Notes under the pieces: model-generated
What the model was told of the DNA's origin: nothing
What the model saw: only the letters and a program-made list of their open reading frames with translations
Database searches by the model: none
Position numbers and translations under genes: made by a program
Shown here: piece by piece, positions 8,362 to 15,235 of the stretch
Layout: every line of letters starts with the position of its first letter
Numbering within the stretch: position 1 is the stretch's first letter
NCBI RefSeq assembly: GCF_024171885.1
Contig: NZ_JAMTCP010000001.1
Location: 248,001 to 312,000 of the forward strand
Source: Streptoalloteichus tenebrarius
GTDB lineage: Bacteria; Actinomycetota; Actinomycetes; Mycobacteriales; Pseudonocardiaceae
Length of the DNA: 64,000 bases
Reading direction: 5' to 3'

Positions 8362-8631
8362 TCACCTCGTCCCGGTCTGAGGCGCGGCGGCGGCGCGGAC
8401 CTCGGCGAAGACCTCCCGCAGCGCCGCCAGGCTCACCATCCTGCGGTACTGCCCCTCCTCGAACACCACGTCGAACTCCCGCTCGATGGCGGCCTGGATC
8501 TCCACCAGGGTCAACGACTCCAGCCCCAGGTCCTCCACGAACAGGTCGGTCTCGGTCAGCTCGCCGTCCTCCAGCTCCGCCAGCTCCAGCACGATCTCGC
8601 GGATCCGGTCCCGCTCACCCGTGGTCGTCAT
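8362..8631 (-). CDS. Acyl carrier protein
   Basis: An 89-residue acyl carrier protein. The phosphopantetheine attachment site is Ser39 in FVEDLGLESLTLVEIQAAIEREF, a variant of the usual DSL motif with Glu before the Ser. The helix before it is strongly acidic, as in carrier proteins generally. The ATG at 8631 has a GAGGAGC site six bases upstream and is preferred to the longer reading from 8646. It is the first gene of the ACP-KS-CLF operon and would carry the growing chain for the two condensing-enzyme subunits. It lies downstream of a strong terminator of the preceding minus-strand gene, so the operon needs its own promoter in 8632-8736. Confidence 0.85.
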   Translation of the reverse strand: MTTTGERDRIREIVLELAELEDGELTETDLFVEDLGLESLTLVEIQAAIEREFDVVFEEGQYRRMVSLAALREVFAEVRAAAAPQTGTR

Positions 8632-8736
8632 GCCCGCTCCTCGCACGGGGGCCTGCCTCTCCTCGCGCCCGACGCCCCGCCACGGCCCCCACGTCCTGGC
8701 GGTTCGGGAATGTCGTTGTGGCGTCAGGAAAACGGC

Positions 8737-8769
8737 GGGGCGCCGCGCCCCCTGCCGGCGCGGCGCCCC
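8737..8769 (-). terminator. Intrinsic terminator of the pore-protein operon
   Basis: GGGGCGCCGCGCC and its exact complement form a 13-bp stem with a seven-base loop, starting ten bases beyond the stop of the minus-strand gene at 8779. On the minus strand it is followed by GCCGTTTTCC, a short T-run that is rare in this genome. It separates the pore-protein pair from the ACP operon. Confidence 0.75.
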
Positions 8770-8778
8770 ACCCGCCCC

Positions 8779-9294
8779 TCACGTGATCGGCAACGGATCG
8801 CGCGAGGTCGCCAACACGTTCGTCAGGCACCGGGCCGGCCCCTCGTTGGACCAGCCGTACTGCTGGCTGTGGGTGTCGAAGGTCAGGATCTCCGACCAGA
8901 TGTAGCCCTGGTAGGTGAAGACCCTGGCCTTGGCCGGGACCGAGAACTGCATGGTGTCGGTGACCGACTTCGACCACTCGCTGCTGAAGGTGAGGCTGGA
9001 GGTCACGGTCAGGCCGGCCTTGACGAACTCCACGTTCACCTCGGCGGAGACGGACACGCTGATCGACGTCTCCACGCGGAACGTGAAACCGGTGGTCACC
9101 GAGCGGGACCACACCGTCTCCGCGTCCGAGTTCGTGTTGTCGATCGAGCCGATGATCTGGAGGTCCGGGGTGTAGAGGATGATGGCGCGCGCCTGGTCCT
9201 CGCTGCCCTGGAGGGGAATGCCGCTGCGGAACGTGTCCTCGGTGGCGGGCGGGCGGCTCGGGAAGATCTTGACACCGGGAACGGGGAAACCCAT
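8779..9294 (-). CDS. Aerolysin/ETX-MTX2-like beta-pore-forming protein
   Basis: A 171-residue protein whose central two thirds alternate polar (Ser/Thr) and hydrophobic residues: SRSVTTGFTFRVETSISVSV, then AEVNVEFVKAGLTVTSSLTF, then SSEWSKSVTDTMQFSVPAKA. This is the pattern of the insertion hairpin and long strands of the aerolysin / epsilon-toxin / MTX2 fold, including the typical V-P-A-K/N turn before the last strand. No classical signal peptide is present; the N-terminus is MGFPVPGVKIFPS. It lies directly downstream of a gene whose product starts with the same GFPVP. A GAGAAGGG site precedes the ATG. It probably oligomerises into a membrane pore or is a structural relative of such toxins. 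The target is unknown. The fold call rests on pattern only. Confidence 0.6.
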   Translation of the reverse strand: MGFPVPGVKIFPSRPPATEDTFRSGIPLQGSEDQARAIILYTPDLQIIGSIDNTNSDAETVWSRSVTTGFTFRVETSISVSVSAEVNVEFVKAGLTVTSSLTFSSEWSKSVTDTMQFSVPAKARVFTYQGYIWSEILTFDTHSQQYGWSNEGPARCLTNVLATSRDPLPIT

Positions 9295-9344
9295 CTCTCG
9301 CCCTTCTCGTTCGGTCTCAGGTCGTTCTTGGGGGCCTCACGGCG

Positions 9345-10472
9345 CTACCGGCAGTACTGCTCGCACCAACCCGGCGTCGGGTCCTTGCGGATGTAGTTGT
9401 AGTCCCGGCAGAGCGTGCAGTCGGAGTACGTGACAGCCCTGGTGTGAATGGAGATCGTGGCCCAGCGGTCGTGGTCGTCCTTCGACTTGTTGCGGTAGTC
9501 GTTGATCTGGATCTGGTAGTCGACCGTGAGGACGCCCACGCCGGCCACCTCCTGCTTCACCGGGTCGTAGCCGTTGGCCAGCAGGAGAACCAGACTCTGC
9601 GGACCTGAGTCGTAGCTGTTGTCGCCGCTGCGGTTCCCCTTGATGCGGTTCGCGAGCTGCGCCTCGGTGTCCGTCTTGGCCAGACCCTGCACCACGGCGG
9701 CGGACGCCTTGTAGCCGAGCTGTTGGAAGAGCTGCTCGAACGCCTCGGTCGTGCTGTAGGGCTTCTTTTCGACGTCGGGATTGTTCTCCTGCCCCGCGAA
9801 GTCGTTCCCGAAGTGCGACTTGAGCCGCTGCCAGTTCTCGGGCGCCTGGATGGAGAAGAGCTGGGTGGACGGCCCGACGAGGTTCGGGTCGGGCACCCAG
9901 CTTCCCACCGCCGCCGGCTGCATGTCCTGCACGGCGAGGCCGGCGAGGAAGTCCAGCGCCGGCGACCCCAGCTCCGCGACGCTCGTCAGGAGCGCCGGGG
10001 CGCCCCTGCCGGCCTCGGTGACGCGGCGCAGGAGGTCGTGCGCCCCCGACCGCGACCCGTGGACGTGGTCGACCAGCTCCCGCGCCACCGGATCGTTCCT
10101 GGCCATCTCCCGCACGAAGTCCTGTGTGCCGGGATTCGTGCTCGCCAGGCAGCCGAAGAAGTTCTGGGTCACGGCGTTGGCCGAACGCAAGGCAGGAACC
10201 AGGTCCTGCGCTCCGGCGACCAGCTCGCCGGCCCTGAAGCTCAGCGTGGAGGCCGGTTCGGCGATGAGCCAGGTGGGCACGCGCCGGGAGTCGTCGGGAA
10301 ACGTGCTGGTCACGTTGTTGATGTACTGGAGGAGGTTTTCCTTGACCGTCTCCGGGCAGCGGACGCTGACGTCGGTGAGCTGCTGCTGGATTCCGTCCGG
10401 GGTCGGTTTGGTGACGTTGGACGGGTCGGGTTGGACGAGCGAGAGGGGCAAACTCGGAACAGGGAAACCCAC
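9345..10472 (-). CDS. GFPVP-initiated partner protein with seven 14-residue repeats
   Basis: About 375 residues, not recognised as a known family. The GTG at 10472 follows GAGG by eight bases and gives VGFPVPSLPL, matching the start of the downstream pore-like protein. Residues 88-180 form a 14-residue tandem repeat; successive units are AQDLVPALRSANAV, TQNFFGCLASTNPG, TQDFVREMARNDPV, ARELVDHVHGSRSG, AHDLLRRVTEAGRG, APALLTSVAELGSP and a partial ALDFLAGL. The pattern suggests a short helical solenoid. The C-terminus carries Cys pairs in YSDCTLCRDY and GWCEQYCR. The stop is 50 bp before the pore protein and the two share one terminator, so they are probably co-expressed and may act as a two-part system. 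A longer reading from 10652 is less likely. Confidence 0.6.
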   Translation of the reverse strand: MGFPVPSLPLSLVQPDPSNVTKPTPDGIQQQLTDVSVRCPETVKENLLQYINNVTSTFPDDSRRVPTWLIAEPASTLSFRAGELVAGAQDLVPALRSANAVTQNFFGCLASTNPGTQDFVREMARNDPVARELVDHVHGSRSGAHDLLRRVTEAGRGAPALLTSVAELGSPALDFLAGLAVQDMQPAAVGSWVPDPNLVGPSTQLFSIQAPENWQRLKSHFGNDFAGQENNPDVEKKPYSTTEAFEQLFQQLGYKASAAVVQGLAKTDTEAQLANRIKGNRSGDNSYDSGPQSLVLLLANGYDPVKQEVAGVGVLTVDYQIQINDYRNKSKDDHDRWATISIHTRAVTYSDCTLCRDYNYIRKDPTPGWCEQYCR

Positions 10473-10831
10473 GAGGCATACCTCTTCGCGGTGCTGGGAC
10501 GACGGAACCGGTACGAGAACGGGGCGCGGCCGGGGCGTGGGAACCTCCACGACACCCCATTCGTGCGGCGAAACGCGTGATCTCTCGTGATCACTGACGA
10601 CCGTAGGAGCGGGGCCTGACAGAGGGAAGGTCCGAAACGGTGAAACCGCCACGCGTTCGCCGTCGGACCTCCGGTGATTGTCCTGGCGAACGACGCCCGT
10701 TCGCGGGTGTTCGAGTGCGCGGACCCGCCGTGGAAACGGAACCGCTGAAGGGGTGATCTGGTACGGAATCGCGCCGACGGACCAGCGCGCGTAACACGAG
10801 TAGGTTATGGCGACGCCGGCGCGGGGCGGGC
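10473..10831. promoter_or_regulatory. Divergent intergenic region, 359 bp
   Basis: This is the space between the GFPVP operon (minus) and the methyltransferase (plus). It contains the palindrome GTGATCAC near 10585 and must hold both promoters. No small gene or RNA was recognised. Confidence 0.35.
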
Positions 10832-10843
10832 TTGGATGGGGTC

Positions 10844-11680
10844 GTGACGCGCCCGGACGAGGAACGGCAAACCCTCGGGACCGCCGACGCCTACCGCGAG
10901 TGGGCGCCCTTCTACGACGCCGACTACGCGCACGTGCGGTTCGACCGCGTCGCCAGGGCGTTCCACGACCTGGCGGTCCGCCACGGCAGTGCCGAACACG
11001 ACGGGCAGGAGGGGCAGGGCAGATGCCGTCTGGTGGACCTCGGCTGCGGCACCGGCGCGAGCGCGTTGGCGTTCGCCTCGCTCGGCTACCGGGTCACGGG
11101 GTGCGACCTGTCTCCGGCGATGCTGGACGTCGCGCGCGGCAAACCAGGAGCCGACCGGATCACGTTCGTCGAGGCCGACCTCCGTGCCCTCCCCGACCTC
11201 GGGCGCTTCGACGTCGCCACGGCCATGACCGACCCCCTCAGCCATCTGCTGACCGACGACGAGTTCGCCGCGGCGCTGGCCGGGGTGGCCAGGTCGCTGG
11301 TCCCCGGCGGGGTCCTGGTGTTCGACCAGCGCAACGAGCACGCCTACCGCCGCCTGTCCGGACGCACGCTGGTCGCCAGGAGCCGGGACCAACTGATGAC
11401 GTGGGACGTGCTCGAACAGTCCACATCGGACGGAGTCGCCGTGTTCGGCATGCGCATCACCCGCCACCTCTGGGCCGGCGAGGGGGAACGGCAGCGGCAG
11501 ATCACCCACCAGCACTTCCTGCGGCACCGGGGTGAGTCGCTGATCCGTCGCCTCCTCCGGGACGCCGGGCTGCCGTGCGTGGCCGTCCACGGGCTGAGCG
11601 ACCACGGCCACCTGAACGACCGCCCCCACGCCGAGGACCAGCAGACCACCCTGTACGTCGCCCGAAAACCCCTCTCCTGA
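10844..11680 (+). CDS. Class I SAM-dependent methyltransferase
   Basis: About 278 residues with a complete class I methyltransferase core: motif I LVDLGCGTGASALAFASLGY, motif II acidic end GCDLSPAML, a post-I region FVEADLRALPDLGRFDVATAM and motif IV/V RSLVPGGVLVFDQRN. The N-terminal YREWAPFYDADYAHV resembles small-molecule methyltransferases of the UbiE/Methyltransf_11/25 type. Two starts are possible: GTG at 10844 (chosen) or TTG at 10832, four codons upstream. It stands alone and is divergent from the pore-protein pair. The acceptor substrate cannot be told from the sequence. A gap of about 300 bp with no recognised gene follows before the IS element. Confidence 0.85.
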   Translation: MTRPDEERQTLGTADAYREWAPFYDADYAHVRFDRVARAFHDLAVRHGSAEHDGQEGQGRCRLVDLGCGTGASALAFASLGYRVTGCDLSPAMLDVARGKPGADRITFVEADLRALPDLGRFDVATAMTDPLSHLLTDDEFAAALAGVARSLVPGGVLVFDQRNEHAYRRLSGRTLVARSRDQLMTWDVLEQSTSDGVAVFGMRITRHLWAGEGERQRQITHQHFLRHRGESLIRRLLRDAGLPCVAVHGLSDHGHLNDRPHAEDQQTTLYVARKPLS

Positions 11681-12000
11681 GCCACTTTCCGCGTCATGTC
11701 GGCCAGGCTTCCCGATATTGTCCACTAAGGACGGTTGCCTCGGGGTGGTCGCCTGGAGGTCGACCGGGGAAGCGGCGGTCGGACCCGTGCGGCTACGGGC
11801 TGCTGACCGGCTCGCGGCTCGCGGCTCGCCGAGCACGGTGCCGCCCTGGTGCTGCCCGGCGCCGCGTGGTCGCTGCACCAGGTCGGCGAGGTGCCACGAC
11901 GTCGGGCAAGGCCATCGTCACGAACCGCGACATCCCTCGCCACGGGACCGTCGTGCCGCAGGGGAGCCCGACACGTCGAGGGGGTCCCGCACCCGTCTAG

Positions 12001-12862
12001 GCGGTGTCCTGTGATTCGTTATCGCAGCCACAGGACAATGGCGGCGATGACGAGTGCTTGGTTGTAGGCGGCTCGCTGCGCGTCACGGGTAGCCAGACCA
12101 CCAAACTGCTTGAGCCGGTCGAAACAACGCTCAACGCGCTGCGCTGCTTGTCGCGTTGGTCCTCGAAGGCTGGTAGCCGCCCGCCACACGACCCCCGAGG
12201 CTCGTGCGGCGGGTGATCTGGTCACCGCGTTCCGGACGAAGGAACGTGACGCGCCGCCCACGCAGCGCTGTGCGGGTTGACGGATGCGAGTACGCCTTGT
12301 CCGCGATCACCACCTCAGCCCGGGCACCGGCTGACCGGGTGTGATCAGCACGCCGCATCGCCAGTCCGCGCCCCATCACCACGAGGTGGATCGTGGTGCA
12401 GCGCGCCCCGGGACCGGCCGAGTCCTTCCCCGCCGGCAGCGAGGACTTCGATCCCGGCTGCGCATCCCCCGTTTTCTCCGGGCGCCGGCGGCGTGATGGT
12501 GGGCCACGGACGATGCTGGAGCCGACGCTGACGATCCACTCCAACCCGCCAACCGCGTCGGCCTTGACGACCACCGATCGAGGACGCGCTGCCCGGCGTC
12601 GTCCGCGGCCCCACAACCGAAAGCCGCTCGTGCGCAATCTTCCACGGTCCGTACTGGTTGGGCAGGTTCCGCCACGGAGCGCCGGTGCGCGGCTTCCCCA
12701 GGATCGCGGTGATCACCTGTCGGTGATCCCGCCATCCGCGGCCACGCCCCGACACCGGTCACAGCGGCTGGATCGCCGCCCACGCCCGGTCGGTCAGTTC
12801 ACCACGGCCAACCCTGCGCCAGAACTAGCAGACACCCTGATCACCGACTTACAGGACGCCGC
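12001..12862 (-). mobile_element. IS5-family insertion sequence (decayed) with inverted repeats and CTAG target duplication
   Basis: The ends are GCGGTGTCCTGT on the left and ACAGGACGCCGC on the right, 12-bp terminal inverted repeats with one mismatch. Both are flanked by CTAG (11997-12000 and 12863-12866). A 4-bp YTAR target duplication is the hallmark of the IS5 group. The total length of about 862 bp is typical for a one-transposase member. The transposase inside is frameshifted, so the copy is probably immobile unless programmed frameshifting restores it. Confidence 0.8.
12019..12783 (-). pseudogene. IS5-family transposase, frameshifted
   Basis: The transposase can be followed through three minus-strand frames. 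The N-terminal part reads DHRQVITAILGKPRTGAPWR followed by NLPNQYGPWK, the conserved start of IS5 transposases. The middle carries the catalytic-region phrase VVIADKAYSHPSTRTALRGR near residue 180. The C-terminus reads VERCFDRLKQFGGLATRD and IAAIVLWLR. At least two frame changes separate these segments. The gene fills the element between its inverted repeats, in the usual position. IS5 enzymes of one subgroup do use a -1 frameshift, but here the number of breaks points to decay. Confidence 0.8.
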
Positions 12863-12866
12863 CTAG

Positions 12867-13230
12867 CTAGGTTCTGTCCTCGAAGCCGGATGAGCAGGGT
12901 TGCCAGGTCGGTCATCTCTCGGTAGGGGATGGCGGTTTTGTCGTGGCGGGTGGCGGTCGCGCGGTGCTGCGTGAGCCGGTGAAGCAGGGTTCGACCGCGT
13001 TGTGGCATGGGGAGGCGACGGGGTCGAAAGCCGGGGGCGGCCGGTGGCGTGATCACCTGGCTCACGGTGCCAGGCCTGCGCGGCGTGCTGGTGGGCGCAA
13101 GCGTCTCGTTGATCACGCGATGCCTCGTCCTCCCGTGGGTGTCCTTTCGCGTGGGAGGCGGGCAGCAGCGACTCGGACGTGCCGGGTCAGCGATTCCCGT
13201 CGTGCCCACAGCTCGTTGATCAGGACCTCC
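12867..13230 (-). mobile_element. Second IS5-type remnant with an internal deletion
   Basis: Immediately after the CTAG flank of the first element a different IS end begins (GGTTCTGTCCTCGAAGCC, position 12870 on). Its minus-strand frame reads LTQHRATATRHDKTAIPYRE and TDLATLLIRL, a transposase C-terminus. It then jumps to the N-terminal phrase TRKDTHGRTRHRVINE, so the catalytic middle has been lost. The same left end, diverged, recurs at 45782. It is a non-functional relic. Confidence 0.6.
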
Positions 13231-13368
13231 TCCCAGACATCATGACCTTCGGATGCCGTGCGGCCCCGGTGGAGCCGGCACCCCAGCTCGTTCTGGGCTG
13301 ATCAGAGCGTGGTTCTCGGTGGACGGAGAGGGTCGGCAGACCCTGGGGCAAAAAATGTTCGGGGTGCG

Positions 13369-13395
13369 TGTCGATCCGGAGCCGTCCCGATCGTC
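13369..13395 (+). promoter_or_regulatory. Predicted ECF42-type promoter
   Basis: TGTCGA, 17 bases, then CGTC. This matches the -35 TGTCGA and -10 CGA/TC elements that I recall as reported for ECF42 sigma factors, at the normal spacing. It is 55 bp upstream of the YciI start, and the operon encodes an ECF42-type sigma factor, so autoregulation is predicted. The match was made by eye. Confidence 0.65.
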
Positions 13396-13450
13396 GTCAT
13401 GCTGTACGGCGACCCGCCGTACGAGGACGACGAGCTGACTGGGGTGGCAC

Positions 13451-13801
13451 ATGAAGTACCTGCTGCTGATCAACGCCGGTGCCGTTGACGAGAACGGGGC
13501 GGCCGAGGGCTGCGACGTCACGGAGTGGATGGCCTACGACAAGGAGGTGCGGGAGGCGGGGATCCTGGTGTCCGGCGAGTCGCTGGCGGACCTGGTGGCG
13601 GCCACCAGGGTGCGCGTGGGCCGGGACGGCGAGCGGATCGTCACCGACGGGCCGTTCGCCGAGACGCGCGAGGTCCTCGGCGGCTTCTACGTGATCGACG
13701 TGCCCGACCTGGACGTCGCGATCGACTGGGCCGCCCGCTGCCCGGGGGCGCGGGGCGGCGGCTCCGTCGTGGTGCGCCCGGTCGCGGACTTCGGGGCCTG
13801 A
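13451..13801 (+). CDS. YciI/DGPF-domain protein
   Basis: A 116-residue protein of the YCII-related superfamily. It starts MKYLLLINAGAVDENG, carries the diagnostic DGPF in ERIVTDGPFAETREVLGGFYVID, and ends with the typical AIDWAARCPGARGGGSVVVRP, which includes conserved positions for the ferredoxin-like fold. DGPF proteins are characteristic genomic partners of ECF42 sigma factors, which control their expression; their biochemical role is not settled. The stop lies two bases before the sigma-factor start, so the two are translationally coupled. A matching promoter precedes the gene. It is expected to be cytoplasmic. Confidence 0.92.
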   Translation: MKYLLLINAGAVDENGAAEGCDVTEWMAYDKEVREAGILVSGESLADLVAATRVRVGRDGERIVTDGPFAETREVLGGFYVIDVPDLDVAIDWAARCPGARGGGSVVVRPVADFGA

Positions 13802-13803
13802 CC

Positions 13804-15123
13804 ATGGGGGACGTGGCCTCCCCGGCGGCCGGCGGGTCCGGAGGGCCGAGGGAGTGGAAGACGGCGGCGGCGCTGGTGGAGGCGGTGTTCCGCGAGGAAC
13901 GCGGACGGCTGCTCGCCGCCCTCGTCCGCCGGTTCGGCGATCTCGACCTGGCCGAGGAGGTCACGTCCGAGGCGGTCGAGGCGGCGCTGGCCCGCTGGCC
14001 GGTCGACGGTGTGCCGGCCAGGCCGGGGGCGTGGCTGCTGACCACGGCCCGGCGGAGGGCCGTGGGCCGGCTGCGACGGGACCAGGCGTACGCCGCCCGG
14101 CTGGCCGTCCTCCAGGTGGAGGCGGAGCGGGCCCTGCCCGCTCCGCCCGCCGACGCCGACGGCGACCTGCCGGACGAGCGGCTGGCCCTGTTCTTCACCT
14201 GCGCGCACCCGGCGCTGGCCGCCGAGGACCGGGTGGCGCTGACGCTGCGGTGCCTGGCCGGCCTGACGACGCCCGAGGTCGCGCGGGCCTTCCTCGTGCC
14301 GACCGCGACGATGGCGCAGCGGATCGTGCGGGCGAAGAAGAAGATCAGTCAGGCCCGCGTCCCGTTCCGCGTGCCGGGGTCCGACGAGCTGCCGGAACGC
14401 CTGCCCGGGGTGCTCCAGGTCCTCTACTCGATCTTCACCGAGGGCTACGCGGCCAGCTCGGGGCCGCACGCGCAGCGGCTGGACCTCGCCGAGGAGGCCA
14501 TCCGGCTGGCGCGGGTGCTGCGCCGGCTGATGCCCGCCGGGCGCGAGGTCGCCGGCCTGCTCGCGCTGATGCTGCTGACCCACGCCCGCCGCGCGGCCCG
14601 CGTCGGGCCGACCGGGGAGCCGGTGCCGCTGGACGAGCAGGACCGGGGGCGGTGGGACCACGAGATGATCGCGGAGGGCCGGGACCTGGTGGTCCGCGCG
14701 TTGACCGGCGGCCCGCCCGGCCCCTACGGGGTGCAGGCCGCGATCGCCGCGCTGCACGACGAGGCCCCGGACGCCGCCAGCACCGACTGGCCGCAGATCG
14801 TCGCGCTCTACGACGTGCTGCTCGCCCTCGCGCCCTCGCCCGTCGTCGCGATGAACCGGGCCGTCGCGGTGGCGATGCGGGACACGCCGGAGGCGGGCCT
14901 GGCGCTGCTCGACGCGATGGCCGACGAGCCGAAGCTGCGCGCTCACCGGCCGTACCACGCGGCGCGGGGCGACCTGCTGCGGCGGGCGGGCCGTCCGGCG
15001 GAGGCCGCGGCGGCCTACCGCGTCGCGCTCGGCCTCGCGGGCACCGACCCGGAGCGGGCGTCCCTGCGGCGCAGGCTGGATGAGGTCGTGCTGTTCGGGC
15101 CGGAGTATGACCGCGATGGCTGA
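13804..15123 (+). CDS. ECF42-type RNA polymerase sigma factor with C-terminal TPR-like extension
   Basis: A 439-residue sigma factor. The N-terminal third contains region 2 (RRFGDLDLAEEVTSEAVEAA, then ALARWP and AWLLTTARRRAVGRLRR). The region 4 helix-turn-helix reads VALTLRCLAGLTTPEVARAF, then LVPTATMAQRIVRAKKKI. A C-terminal half of about 230 residues follows, rich in helical repeats (YDVLLALAPSPVVAMNRAVA, ARGDLLRRAGRPAEAAAAYR). This long extension is the distinguishing feature of the ECF42 group, which lacks a classical anti-sigma factor and uses the extension itself for activity. The coupled DGPF gene and the TGTCGA-N17-CGTC promoter upstream complete the group's usual arrangement. The signal it responds to is unknown. 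Confidence 0.92.
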   Translation: MGDVASPAAGGSGGPREWKTAAALVEAVFREERGRLLAALVRRFGDLDLAEEVTSEAVEAALARWPVDGVPARPGAWLLTTARRRAVGRLRRDQAYAARLAVLQVEAERALPAPPADADGDLPDERLALFFTCAHPALAAEDRVALTLRCLAGLTTPEVARAFLVPTATMAQRIVRAKKKISQARVPFRVPGSDELPERLPGVLQVLYSIFTEGYAASSGPHAQRLDLAEEAIRLARVLRRLMPAGREVAGLLALMLLTHARRAARVGPTGEPVPLDEQDRGRWDHEMIAEGRDLVVRALTGGPPGPYGVQAAIAALHDEAPDAASTDWPQIVALYDVLLALAPSPVVAMNRAVAVAMRDTPEAGLALLDAMADEPKLRAHRPYHAARGDLLRRAGRPAEAAAAYRVALGLAGTDPERASLRRRLDEVVLFGPEYDRDG

Positions 15124-15154
15124 CGACACCTCCCCTCGGCCGCGCCGTCGCGAG

Positions 15155-15219
15155 GATGGCGCTCCACGAGGTGGTCGCGTCCGACCGGGTGTCCGGAACG
15201 ACCACCTCGCGGCGCCATC
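15155..15219. terminator. Bidirectional terminator between convergent sigma-factor and CHAT operons
   Basis: A two-part inverted repeat: GATGGCG with CGCCATC as the outer arms and CGAGGTGGTCG with CGACCACCTCG as the inner arms, around a 21-base loop. It occupies the 112-bp gap between two convergent stops, so it probably serves both operons. Confidence 0.7.
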
Positions 15220-15235
15220 GCGCGCGCCGGGCCGC

